A stretch of DNA of 64,000 bases, taken from positions 7,980,269 to 8,044,268 of the forward strand of contig JAQFVV010012423.1 of the NCBI GenBank assembly GCA_028023455.1, written 5' to 3'. The notes under the pieces were generated by a model, which was given only the letters and a program-made list of their open reading frames with translations, was not told the DNA's origin and ran no database searches. The DNA comes from Epiperipatus broadwayi (lineage: Eukaryota > Onychophora > Udeonychophora > Euonychophora > Peripatidae). Within the stretch, counting starts at the first letter, position 1, and each line of letters opens with the position of its first letter. A program made the position numbers and the translations under genes. Shown one piece after another: positions 34,301 to 46,581 of the stretch.

Positions 34301-37262
34301 TGTCCTAAATCTAAATAAAGATGTAATTGAAATATAAATTATTTTTTTTATAACCCGGTAGATCAAACTGTAAAGTAAAAAAAAGTTAAGGATATCCACT
34401 GTAAATAGTGTAAAGAAATTGTTTATTTATTTGTTGTTAGTAATAAACTTTGTTAAATTTTGTTATTTCAAAAATTTTGTGTCCGAGTTATTTATTTCTC
34501 CACATCGCTGCATGAAAACATGATATATGCATAATAATCGAAACAAATATATAATTTTGCACAAAAAGATAAATAGAGAATTATTTTAAGAATTTTAGAA
34601 TATTTTATTGGTATTCATTATAATTAGATAATCATAATCTTACATTATTTTATTGGTCATAAATCAGTTATCACAATATTATATTAAATTATATGCTATC
34701 AGTTGCCACACATATTTTGTTTGTCAGATTATTAAAATGCTATCACGTATTTATTATATCATTACATGAAGATATAAGATCATATTATATTATTTCATTA
34801 TTTTATTATGGTAATAAAATTATAGTAAAAGAAAAGATACACAGAATTAGTTAAACAATGAAGAATATTACTACTGTTATTTATTATTATTAGATTCAGT
34901 GTAATAGATTATGACATAAAATCCCTTCTCATATTTTACTACCATATTTTTATTAACTTAAAATAAACTTTATGAACCTGAGATTATTTTATTTGAGCTA
35001 AATTATTACAAATAGAAGATTAAGACTTAATTATTAGTTTAATCTTAGTGAGTAAAAGTTAATAAAGTCGTAAGAATACTATGAGTTTGTTATTTAAAAT
35101 AGTAATAAGGGGGGTAGTGTTCTTATGCCATTGAGGTAGTATCCTGTGGGATATTGGCTCAATGTAATCTATCTTGTCACCTGTATTTTCACTTCAAGTC
35201 TCATGAAAATATTAAATATTTATTTAATTTATTTTATAACTGAACCTTATTCGTATTTTAAATTTGAGCTAGTGAAATATTTTAATTTTAATGCTGAATA
35301 TTTTAGTTATTAATTATTAACTGAGATAGAACCCATTTTTATTTTATATCATATACTATTCTGAAGTGAGGATGCACGAGATGAAGGTTAGAATATATAA
35401 GATTTAACATTATTATTTTAATATGTTTACTTTAACATTTAACATTATTTTTACTTTTATTTTAGATTTTTAATTTACATTTTAAATTTTATACTATTAT
35501 TAGTTTGCACAGATTTGTTTAAAAATGTTGAGTATAGATTGGTTACATAGATTCCACGGTCAAAAACATTTCAAAATAAACATAAATGATCAAAATACAA
35601 AATCATTGATACCGTCAATTGCAGAGGGAAATTTATAAGTAACCCAATAGCATTCACCATAAGATGCTTGCATTAACACCAATAACTTAAAAGACATCCG
35701 AATAAATACATTTTTGATATTCACCATAAAGTATCAGTATTTACTGAATGTCTATATATATTTTGATCAAATATGAAAACCAAAAACATAATCAACCGGT
35801 AATGAACCCATGCAAGCGTCTATACCCAACTTAAATTTAATGCATCTTTATTTAGAGTGTCGAGTATGAATAGACTACATAGATTTGCATTTGAAAAGAA
35901 AATATTCAATCCTTGTTTAACCTTAGGCCAAAGGTTCGCAGTCAAACCAAACTTCAATCCATCTGATATATCGATGTGTTCAATGTAATACGAATACAGC
36001 AGCACCAATTAGGTTAAGAGAAGAAACTGCTTCTCGTCAGATAAAAATACTACATCTATCATACAAGAAGAACAATAAAAAAAAACTCCATCGAAAGGAA
36101 CAGCGTTCTACATCTTATAATCCCTTCCATAGGCAAAACGGAAGTGTGCGGTGTATAAAGCAATTCTGCCCGTAGCGAATCTCGTACTACATCTACTAAT
36201 TACACCAATATATCCGATCCATTGACCTAATTCAACTACGAAACGAATAACCTAAAATTACCCTCTCCTAATATAACTTTACAAATCTATATAGCCATTC
36301 ACGCCTGACTTAAGTTTAATATTTATATAACTAGTTTAATGAAAAACAGAAATCATAATAAAACTTAAAGAACAAATAAATAAATGGAAATGATTTTACA
36401 AAAGAAATACATTAAATAAAATTATAACTAATTAATAAATAATGTTGGTCAGATAGGATTCTATTTGTATTATTTAAATATGGAAAGTTTTTAATTTAAT
36501 GTTCATTAATTATAAAGTTCTTACGGTTTTAAACAGTTCATCTTTATCTGTTGCTTGCCATTTGAACGTGAATTCCCATGCCATCCAAAAAAGATTGGTA
36601 TTCTGTTGGCCATTTTATTTATTCATCCGGAGGTTTTTTACTCCAGCTGGTCCTCAATGTAGAAAACGATAGTTCATTTCTCTTTTTTCCTAGCAGAACT
36701 GAAGGGATTGAAGAGTGCATCTTTTCAATCTCTTCTCCTTCAACTCCACACTAACACATATCTGCCCATTCGTAATAACCAACTAACTCTTTTATTTTTA
36801 AACCTTTCCTTTTATAATAATTTTGTGAATTAACTCAACATTATGTCATGATGGTGAAAACCTTTTCGTTGAAGTCCGATTTCCCGATGGATTTCTTTCA
36901 TTTGCTAAAAGTTTCCATTGTTTTCCTATCTGACCGATGCTTATACATTTAAATGCCCAAAGGCTAGTTTACTAATTAAAATAATCATTTCCATTTTACA
37001 AAAGATTAATTAATTTGTTTTCAAACTTAAACATATATTTTTATCTTTAAATCTTTTCTGAAAATTTAGTTTTAAACTACTCTTTTTTTAATAAAGTTTT
37101 ATTTTAATAATTATTTATCTGTGCGATTTTATATATATGCGAGTTTAAGATGATTTTTTAATTTTCAATTTTTAATTCTTAAAAGATAAATTTTTATTGG
37201 CGAACTTTTTTTTTATGTTTACTAATAAAAAATAATGTAACGTACGTATGTGCCCATTACAT
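31354..37262. other. Right part of the ~8-kb insert, AT-rich, unassigned
   Basis: About 5.9 kb with no convincing coding frame on either strand. A few GC-richer patches (33425-33480, 35110-35190, 35630-36300, 36580-36780) stand out. The absence of coding sequence would fit long LTR or leader sequence, but I cannot show terminal repeats. Confidence 0.3.
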
Positions 37263-37475
37263 AATTGCTTTATTTCCTCCGCTATTTTTTCTTTTTGAGC
37301 GTAAGGAATCTTTCATGGTCTACAAATTATAGGCACTGCTTCTGGCGATAATTCTAATAAAACTGGTTTCGTTTTATTGTTCCCGGTTCTCCATCGAAAA
37401 GTTTAGGAAAACACTGTCTGATGTTTTTTTCAATGTCAATATTTTTGACCCAAGCAATTTTTATTCCCAGTTACT
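37263..37475 (-). repeat. Second copy of the gypsy protease-RT linker (copy B)
   Basis: Starts at TTGCTTTATTTCC and matches 28985-29203 (ATTTCCTCCGC ... ATTCCCAGTT). It therefore duplicates on the right of the ~8-kb insert the sequence that lies on its left. Confidence 0.8.
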
Positions 37476-38015
37476 GAAACCAATCACAGCCAATAAGAGG
37501 ATTTATAGGGGCATGTACTATATATAACGTCAATGTAACTATTTTTTTTGCATTATTTGAAGTAATTGGAGCCTGAATTACTCCTTTAATATTTATAGTG
37601 TTACCATTGATGTCTCGAGCCTTCAGATTCGTATGCATCAGTCTAGGTGGCTGTCTCATATCTGCCACAATGGTTTTCCAATATTTAATGGAAAGTAACG
37701 ACACCCCACTACTGTGTCAATTTCTATCGATAGGGGTTTTCCGTAAATTTTGACAGTTATTTCGAATTTCTGTGATTGATCCGAAGACACATTATTAATT
37801 GCCGAAAATTCCTCTTGTTTATGTTTTCTCATAATGCTCTCTTGGCTGTTATTCTTTGTATAATTATCAAATTTTTTATTTCTGCACATTTTCCCCCAGT
37901 GGCCGAATTTATTGCAGTGTTTACAGTGTTGGTCTTTATAAAAACAGTCATGTGCCATGTGACCTAGTTTTCTGCAGCAAAAACACTTAATTTGACTTTT
38001 CTTAATGTCTGTTGT
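37471..38015 (-). pseudogene. Gypsy CCHC knuckles and protease
   Basis: On the minus strand two zinc knuckles lie in tandem, CFCCRKLGHMAHDC and CKHCNKFGHWGKMC, both fitting CX2CX4HX4C. A KPLSIEIDTVVG segment follows, where the retropepsin D-T-G site reads DTV and the frame shifts. The next frame (37471-37704) carries SLLSIKYW and ends NPLIGCDWFQ, corresponding to the second conserved protease block (LLGRDW-like). The enzyme would be inactive as a result. It joins the gag frame through a single TGA at 38016. Confidence 0.75.
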
Positions 38016-38612
38016 TCAACTTTGATCAGGTACCCTTCTATCTGGTTTGTCTACTTTGTGGACTTCATAAGGATCGTTGTCTGCTATTTTCATGGCCGCA
38101 AATTCCTTTGATTGCTGCAACACAAGTTTGTGAGCTATACCACGTTTGTTAGCTACTTTATAGTTAATATTCGTATCTGCCAATAACTGCTGTCTCAGAC
38201 TATTACTGCTCATTCCACAAAAAAATTGTTCGAGGAGGGCTTCCTCCAGATATGAATCGTAGATGCAGTTTTTTGCGAGTTCCCGCAGGGCAGTATCATA
38301 ATCTTGTGTCTGCTCATTCTTGTCTTGGTGGCGATTTCTAAAGTGGAGTCTGGCAATGTGTCTAGACTCATGAGGATTAAAATAGTCGGTCAAACGATCT
38401 TTGACCTGTTCAAATGTTAATTCTTCCGGGGTTTTAGGTTCACAGAGCCTATTTGTGATCTGAATTACTCCTTTTCCAGCAAAACACAATAAGGTCGCTG
38501 TTTTGCTTTTATCGTCTTTTACTCTGTTAATAATTAACAGTTTTTCAATTTGTTGGACATACAGGGGCCACTCACTTGCCTCTCTGATGTTGTAACAGTC
38601 ATATTTGAACAT
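38016..38612 (-). pseudogene. Gypsy gag capsid region
   Basis: A 198-codon frame starting MFKYDCYNIREASEWPLY with QIEKLLIIN, LLCFAGKGVIQI, LTDYFNPHES and ALRELAKNC. This is the Ty3-type capsid pattern of K02A2.6-like elements. It ends at a TGA after VPDQS, and the same frame continues through the zinc knuckles, so gag was one frame broken by a single stop. The first ~7 codons lie inside the 2.9-kb duplication and recur at 46582-46604. Confidence 0.75.
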
Positions 38613-41511
38613 CCACGCAACAAAATCCAGAGTTTTGATAAATTATACCAAGGCTGATCTAGATGAGGGTTTGAGACCAAATCTGACCGCACCTCAGCTC
38701 CTTCACCAATACTCCCTGACTTACTACCTTATGAATGACATATATGAGTTTACACTCGTAATCTCTCAATTTCCATGCTGGCAATAGCAAAGGGTAAAAT
38801 GAGAGACTCGGGGATATTTAACTAAATGTTTTATAGCTTTTACCAAACACTCACACAACCTATGGCTGATTATCTCATGCATATAAAATCATTATGGATG
38901 GTGATTTACTATAAATAAAGTGAATAATACTGCAGATGTTAATAGATTTTAAAATTATTTAATATTGACAAAAGACAAACAATAACAATTAATTATACTG
39001 AATATTCCACTCGCAGGTGGGATGGTGAAAATACGAACTACACATTCTGTAATCAATTGTACTTAACGATCATTATTCTATTATATTGTTTATATGTTAA
39101 TAATTATTTTACATCTATACTGATGTCTAAATTATGTTCTGCCATTCCTACTCAGTATGTTAAGGGTTAAATTCTAAGAGAGTAGGAACTTTATACAATG
39201 TGTACTTAAATTTATCATTACACGATGAGCAGACAATGTGCTCTTTATGTAGGTATTCTTAGATAAACTAGATCTTAGGTTCAGATCAATGCTGAACAAT
39301 TAATATACAGTAGATGAACTGGCGTTTTGTAGCGTAACTTCTGAGGCTATGGCGCTATGCAAATTACATCAGATGCATCTTGAATGTGCTTTTACTCATG
39401 AGATTCAGTAACGTTTACTCGGTTCTCAGATACCACTCGCCTGCTATACATGAACTTTTAGTTCGGATGCTCGAACAGCCACGATATAAGATGTTGGATT
39501 CCGGTGTTCCAGTTTTATAAAAGAGGAAATGGGAATGACCCTTGAAATCACTATCCCATTCAAGAGAAGGCTGTCCGAACTAAGGATGATAAGATAGCCC
39601 TTAAAACCTAATCTTATCTTAATAATTATATGATAGCAAGATGGAATGCACCTCAGTGCTTCATAAAAACTCATTCACAATGCTTTTGGAATCTTAATTA
39701 TAACAACTAGTAAAGCGCGAAATCTATAGTTTCTTCTGCAAACTACCCTACGCCAGTTAGTTAAATAAACACTGAAATTGTGCTAAAGAGGACTTTATTA
39801 AAATTAGTCTAGTTTATTAATTAACTACATATTATATGCAATTACATTAAGGGGGTCTAAAGCATATCTGGGCTTAAACTTGGCTAACTACTGAATATGC
39901 CTTAAATTATCACTCTCTTTTATTTACCCAAACAAACCTTTTAATAAGCAACATATGTGAATTTAAGCTATGCATAGCAGTTCAAATAATACATCAAAGT
40001 AGGTTTCGGACCAGAGACAATCTATAGATATGCCAAACAGCATAATTACTTTATTGGAGAACAAAACGTCTCTTTAAGTTTATAATAATTAATAGTCTCT
40101 GCTCCAAAGGCAAAGCATAAATCAATAAATGCATTTTAACAAAATATATATATAGATGCAAAAGTATAGATGCAAATAGAGAAAATAATAAGGCAAATAA
40201 GCTTTTATAAGTTGAATTTAAAAAAAGAGATTTAAGAATTTGTGATCAGGCAAGATTTACATTTAACTTTTAAAGTATTTTAAAAACATACAGGTTGAGA
40301 TACGTTTATCTAATACAGCTAATTACTTTAAGAGAGAATACACCTTTTAAACATGGTGTGATTAATTTATAAGATTTGAATGGAAGAGTTTGTGCACATT
40401 ACTTATTATATAGCTAGCTTTAGGAAAGATTTATAGATGGCTATAGCTTTTAGATTTAGTTTGATTGAGAAGTGGTTACCGGTTATTTATCTGGAGGCTT
40501 GCAGCTTGAAAGTATGAAATACACGCATGGACTGATTGATCTGAGCTGGTTCATCATTGGGCTATTCTTTAAGTAGGGCTGTGGTTTGGATCTCCGGGCT
40601 CCATAAAATAGTTCTTGACCATCAGGAAGATGGCCTTAGCTTTTCTAGCCACTTATTTGCATGGTAGAAACTGGGCCTGCTGCCTGGATATAAGTTGAAA
40701 CACGAGTAAAGCAAAAATGGATGACGATTTTCTTTCAACTGCCTTTTTTATACTTTTTTAACCCCCCCCTCTTACAGTTCATTCACAATCTTTATTTTTA
40801 GACATTAAAATCTAAGAAGTCTTAATTGCATCAGCTTCAAATGAATCGGTTGATTGATTTCAGGTTTATTCATTGTTCCTTTTATTTTTCTCAGATTCCA
40901 GTTCCAATCTGGATTTCAGTGCAGGATTTAATTGTCCAACTTTTATTTTATTAAGAATCCTAAAATCTGGATTTGTACCGGCAGTGTCTCATGAGATTGG
41001 TAAAGTTCTTTTTTTAAACATTGGATTACTTCTCCTTTTCTTTTACTGAAAGAGATTTAAGCTGCTAGCGTTTTATCCTAGATGTGAGACATCTACATTT
41101 GTTTTTAGTTGCTCTACATGATTATGTAATTGGGTAACTTTAAAGCCAGTTTGAAATACTTTAGAGAATTCTGTTCTTATCTAATACAATTTTCCCAGCT
41201 TGAAACCAATTCCATTATTTAAAATCATAAGATGAATATTTATAAAATTATAAGGTGTGTACGTTATATAATGATAATATCATTCAGATGTGAATATACC
41301 ATTTTTAGCAAATAGAATTATTACAAAATATATACAATTATAGCAGACGTGTGTGCATATACAATTACACACATATACGTGTAAACATACGTTTTTATAC
41401 ATGTTAAATTCCCAAGTATATTGTTATATATATGTGTACCTTTAGGGTTTGAACTAGGAAAATGAAGGCTACTGATTTCTAGAATAGGTGAAATGTATGA
41501 TGATGAAATCA
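38591..41511. repeat. 2.9-kb direct duplication, copy A
   Basis: From TGTAACAGTCATATTTG to GATGATGAAATCA it matches 46582-49499 almost base for base (about 2-3% differences by eye). Its left end is the start of the minus-strand gag; the rest would be leader. No long ORF is present. Short matching frames in both copies look like chance. It begins TG and ends CA, so it could also be read as a very long LTR. Confidence 0.85.
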
Positions 41512-41750
41512 TGTGGCAATCATTGACACACAAACCAACAGATCTCAAAGAATACTGCTGGGCACTATGCAAGATTTTTTGGAGTGAAGAAAGACAGGAG
41601 TATATTTTGCACACTATAATCAATGAAAAATTTCCAACTAATCACCAAGAAACGTATGCACAATTCTTTTTAAAGCAAGCCGCAAGACTCAGATCTCTAC
41701 CAGATATCACATGGTCAGAATCACATATTATCCGTACCATATGACAGAAC
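41512..41750 (+). pseudogene. Gypsy gag C-terminal half
   Basis: The frame (ATG at 41493 lies in the duplicated repeat and is not the real start) reads WSEERQEYILHTI, QETYAQFFLKQAARLRSLP and ends at a TGA near 41744. The next frame begins with PMKVQEMMIISQINKINKMTEFL, the last gag part. This pattern is typical of the capsid end of retrovirus-like Ty3 gags. It has no zinc knuckle. Confidence 0.6.
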
Positions 41751-42773
41751 ATGCCGATGAAGGTGCAGGAAATGATGATCATAAGCCAGATCAATAAGAT
41801 AAATAAAATGACTGAGTTTTTGGTTTCAATAGACTATGGATTCAGGAATCCAGAAACAGATGGAATCCCAAAATTGAACTCAGAACAAAGGAAGGGGGAC
41901 ATACAGGAATGCCCAGAATATTTAAAGAGACAACGGAATCAGTTTAAACCAGATGGTAGCCAGATGACTAACATAATATGGGAAAAAGAAAGCATTGAGA
42001 ATGTTACAACCACAAGCTTCTGTCCTATTATTGAAGTGATGATAGAATCCACCAAGGTATTAGCACTAGTGGATTCAGGAAGCCAAGCATCGATCATATC
42101 AAAGGCATGGATTAAAAGTATAGAGAGAGAAGGGGAGATCATGCAATTGCCAACACGTCCCATCCAGTTGACCTTGGCTAATGGGAAAAGAATCATGAGC
42201 GAGAACAGTCAAATCTGGCTAGAGGTGAAGATTAATGAGAGATTGAGGGGCCATATGTTCTTGATTGTATCTGGACTAATCTATGATGTGGTGTTGGGTT
42301 CCGACTTTCTAACCCAAAATCATGGAATTATCGATTTCTTCAGAAGAAAATGCCTGTTCGACAATGAATCAACACATTTCAAAGTGACCCACCAAGCCGT
42401 ACCTGAGAAGCAAAGCTGCTTGATCCAGCCTGTTGATTCAGCATTGATTGAAAAAAAGGTCCCTGACTCAGCTATTACAGAGTCCAAAGATAAAAGAAGT
42501 ATCCAAAGCATATTAGAAAATTATGCTCAGGTGTTTGCCCAGACTCCTGGAAAAATAAAGGGGTATACTCATAGAATTCGAGTGAAGGAGGAATCGTACA
42601 CCCAATCCAAAACATACCCCATCCCATTCCAATACCGGGTTGAGGTGGAAAATCAGATTCAACAGACGATCGAGTGGGATATTATTGAGCGGAGCCCATC
42701 TCCCTATAACAATCCGCTGGTAGTGGTAAAAAAAATGGAGATTTGCGGCTATGTTTGGACGCACGGAAATTAA
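41751..42773 (+). pseudogene. Gypsy gag end, protease and RT start
   Basis: A 340-codon frame. Residues 1-31 are gag. The retropepsin core is at about 95-195, with active site LVDSG (107-110) and VVLGSDFL (181-187). RT begins near 280 with YPIPFQYRVEVENQI and SPYNNPLVVV. It then shifts frame after VVKK at an A-run (about 42728-42735) and continues in the frame at 42743. Both catalytic protease signatures are intact, so the break is late. Confidence 0.8.
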
Positions 42774-43708
42774 ACAGCATGACCATCCCTGAGAGAGACA
42801 TCCCGCCACCAATCCAGGAAGTATTTGTCCAGTTGGCAGGGCAGACGATCTTTTCTACCTTAGATCTTACCGCCAGTTATTGGCAGATGGCCCTAGACCC
42901 TCGTGACCGAAAGTATACCGCATTTCGGTATGGAGGACATACCCATGTGTTTAAGTGAGTCCCCTTTGGACTCATTAATAGTGGGGCAGGACTGATGCGA
43001 TGCTTAAAACAAGTCCTATCCAAAGAGGTACAGAAAAATATGGTCTGATATGTGGACGATATAGTAATTGCATCGAAAAACATCACTGAACATTTGAAAT
43101 GCCTGGAACAATTTTTCCGTGAATGTGCCCAAAAAAACATAACTATTAACTTGGAAAAGAGTCGCTTTGCAGTAAAAGAAATTACATTCCTTCGACATGT
43201 TGTAACTGAGTATGGGGTCAAAGTCCACCCTGAGAAAGTAGAAGCCATCGAGCACTTCCCCAAACCAAAAACTCGGAAACAGGTCTGATCTTTCCTAGGG
43301 CTTTGTAACTTCTATCACCGGTTTTACCCAAATTTTGCTCATGAGACAGGAAAGCTGATAGAGTTACTAAAGAAAGATCATAAATGTGAATGGACCGAAG
43401 CACATGACAAGGATTTTGAGAACATAAAAAAACATTTCCTTAAAGCTGTAATGTTGTGTCACCCTGATTTTACAAGGACCTTTTACGTCCAGACTGATAG
43501 TAGCAAGCAGGGATTGGGGCTGTGTTATTCCAAATTAATGAAGAAGGAAGCATCAGGTTCTCTATTTTTCTAGCCGCTCCTTAAAGGGAGCCGAAGTACA
43601 CTATACCACCACAGAACAAGAAACCTTAGAAATTGTTTGGGCCTGCCAGAAATTCTGGCAATTTCTCCTGGGGTCTGATGTGGTCATAGTGACCGATCAC
43701 AAATGTTT
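42743..43708 (+). pseudogene. Gypsy RT and RNase H remainder
   Basis: RT resumes with LCLDARKLNSMTIP and the motif A region FSTLDLTASYWQM. After a TGA (about 42956) comes VPFGLINSGAG, then another TGA before YVDDIVIA (43052 on), where both Asp are present, and FLRHVV. A third TGA (about 43286) precedes FLGLCNFYHRF. RNase H follows in shifting frames, with TDSSKQG (about 43493) and EQETLEIVWACQKFWQFL, up to VTDHK at 43708. The third catalytic Asp is present but nothing follows, so integrase is absent. Confidence 0.75.
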
Positions 43709-46539
43709 GTGAAGCAGTCAATGTCTAATCATCATTGAGCTTCATGCTTAACCATCTACACTAACCTCCTATGGGGCCTGCAATGCAGACCCCACTGTAA
43801 ATATATGCCATTCACCCACACACTGTATGCATAATGATCCAAAAACATTAATAAGATATTTAGCAAAGTAAAACAGTAGGGTGAGTGATGCGTATATATA
43901 TAGGAACGAAGCAATAATTTTATTTATTGCTGAATATTAGATGTTTTCTTTATATAATTGTAAATATCTTTTTATATATGTGTGTTTAATTAAACTAGTG
44001 GAATGTAACGACAAAGAAAGATGGGGAGGGCTTGAAATACTGAAATTATCTTTATCTATAGTCAGATTGTTTTCATTAATTAAAATTATAAATCTTAATT
44101 AAAATTCTCTTTTAGTTGTTTTCAAATCTCTAAAAATAGCTAAAATGGTATTTCCAGCCTTATCTGTTTTAGTTTGTTAATTAAATATTTTACTAATCAA
44201 ACATGTTTTTTTTTAATTAAGAGATAGCTGTGGGCAACTGAGATTGCATTCTTGGTGGGATTAAGGTGGATAAAAAAAGGCCCATAGAACAAAAGAGTTT
44301 TTTTTTTTTGGAGTTGAGATTTGAGTCAGTTGAGTTGAGTTCTTTTTCAGTCAGTTATTTTGAAGGGTTTCAAGACCGTAACATTTTAAGAAGTCAAGAG
44401 AAGTTCGGTGCGATGAATTGTGAGTAGAAAAGAAGCACCTTTTTTTCCTTCTTCTCTCAAAGAACTGTCTGCCTGCCACTGCCATGTTCCATCTAGCTGA
44501 CCATACAACATGATTACTTCTGACTGCTGATTGCTAATGATGCCGCTATGCTGTTTTTTTTCTTAGGTAACCTTTTAACGTAGAACTGCCTTCATAAGTC
44601 AATACTTTTGTAATTTGTAATCTATAGTTCAACCTTCATATCTTAATATATATATATATTATTTTATAAGATTCTGCTAAATTTTGCTTTTAAACTCTCT
44701 CTCAGTAATCTTTTATTAATATCATGTATTTTAACTTACCTTTCACGCTTAATTAAATTATATATATAAATATGGGTGATTCCATTAAGATGTTATGTAT
44801 TTTGTTTAATGTATAAATATAATCTATTTTCTTTAATATGCCAAAATCGCTAAATTCGCGAGTAAGGGGGAAAATAATTGTTTTACTTGGAAAAAGGGTG
44901 GGCTTTATTTAAAACTTATCAATAAAGTTTTCTTTATATTAAATAGAAATTGCTCGCGAGTTTGGTTTCATTTTAAATTCATTATTCTTAAAGTAAATTA
45001 AAAACTTTTACTGTGGATGAATTTTGCTAAATTGGCTGCTTTGAATTTGTCTTTAAATTTCTATTTTAAAAAAAATCGTGAACCTTCACATAATTAATCC
45101 AATTCTTTTTTTTTGCTGGTGCCTGAAGGGCGAATTCTACCAGTTAATACGTATTTGGGAATCGATTCTTTAAATATAAATGTTGTTATTCATTATGATT
45201 AGTTAAATGACTCAGAATTGAAAAATAGATTATTGCGCAAGAGGTTAGACCATTTCCAAACTTTAAATAATATTATAAAATTATATAAACATTGCTAGCA
45301 TACCTTTTCCTTTATTCTGATATTTTATCTTTTCCATTTCTTGATCATTTTGTTATTGGAGACATCAAAAGCTTGAAGCTCCTGTCCTACTTTTCGGAAT
45401 TGTTCGTGGTCAGAGACTCTCTGTGGAACATAAAGTTTAGGAGGGTTATGATATTATGTGCTGCAGAATACAGTGCATCCAGATTCTGGGCTCTCAAACC
45501 CAGACCCTCTTTCGATATCGCTCCGCCAGAATGCGTGGACATATCAACTCTAAGTTCGTTTTTCAAATATGCTTTAAAATGATAAAATATCCACAATCGC
45601 CATGAAGGCCAGATTTCTTTAACGTATGCTATTACCGTTATTCTGCTCTTTAATTTGATCGCTGTCCGTCTAATCTTAGTAAGTCGCAATGATGTGTTAA
45701 AGATAATGATTCATTTCGTAAAATACGTTCAGTATGTTGATCTTAAAACCGCTTTCGTTTAAAAAAAGCGTTATCGATTCCCAGAGACGTAAATCAATTG
45801 GTATAATTTATTCTTGTAAATATTGTGCATTGTTTGTTTTTTATGTATACTTATTCTAAAGACGCTATGTCCTAACAATGCCTATCAAACATATGTAATG
45901 ATTTTAAGATTGTAAATAAATGATTGAGACCGTACATTTATATTTATTTGTCAAAATAATATGAAATTGTATCTGTACAATTATATTTATTAAATGAGTG
46001 ATAGAGGGGATTTTATACAACAAAGTCCCAAGTCTTGTAAATAAATGATATTGTCCCAAGCGTGAAACTAGTTGGTAAAATATACATGCGTTTTTTTAAT
46101 CTTTTGTAATATACATATGCGTTTGCGTAAGATTTATTAAAAATATCTATTTCATGTAAATCCTGGTTTGTCGTTTCTGAAGTATTATTTTCTAGTTAAT
46201 ATTTAGAACTATTTTCTTTAGCTAAGAGCTTAGCATCAATAAATAACTATAATAAATGTAATTCCTGGGCTACTCCAATCTCGATCATCACCATCAGTCA
46301 GATCTTATGCTCTACCGCTTTGGTTATGGGCACGGATTTAAAATAATTTTACTGTGTCATCAGAATTGTTGTTCATTGGGTCAGAGATTCGAAGAATAGG
46401 CAAATAGGTTAGAATTCAGGATTGTTCCAGACCTGTGTATCTCGGGCATGATCGGATTCGAGGTACTTTTGCTTAAGATTTGAATCTTGTTAAGTGAGCA
46501 TACTATTTTGACCGGTACAGTGGATTTTTTTTCCGGGCT
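43709..46539 (+). other. Possible long LTR of the plus-strand gypsy
   Basis: No coding frame over 2.8 kb. It starts TGTGAAGCAG right after the RNase H break and ends just before a PBS-like sequence. Near 44270-44480 there is a GC-richer, promoter-like stretch (ATAAAAAAAGGCCC followed by GAGTTGAG repeats). If it is an LTR it is unusually long and stands downstream of pol, with the PBS after it. I see no second copy. Confidence 0.35.
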
Positions 46540-46557
46540 TGGCGCCCAACATGGGGC
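46540..46557 (+). other. Gypsy-type primer-binding site
   Basis: TGGCGCCCAACATGGGGC is the form widely seen next to Ty3/gypsy 5' LTRs (usually with CG where CA stands here). Only about 25 more bases follow before the 2.9-kb repeat starts, so the leader and gag that should follow are missing. Confidence 0.65.
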
Positions 46558-46581
46558 ACCATTCCCGGAAAAAAACTACTA

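Larger units (their letters stand above)
41512..43708 (+). mobile_element. Plus-strand Ty3/gypsy fragment, mid-gag to RNase H
   Basis: A separate gypsy lineage in the opposite orientation. It starts inside gag at the end of the 2.9-kb repeat and runs through protease and RT to the middle of RNase H, stopping at VTDHK. There is no integrase. It has one indel-type frameshift in an A-run (near 42730) and three in-frame TGA stops in RT. Confidence 0.8.

Noticed and set aside
39444-39674. Frames repeated at 39444-39674 and 47450-47665
   Set aside because: They look conserved only because the 2.9-kb segment is duplicated. There is no domain and the C-terminus differs after a small indel.
41939-43403. 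Several minus-strand frames opposite the plus-strand gypsy
   Set aside because: They are shadows of the protease and RT coding frames on the other strand.
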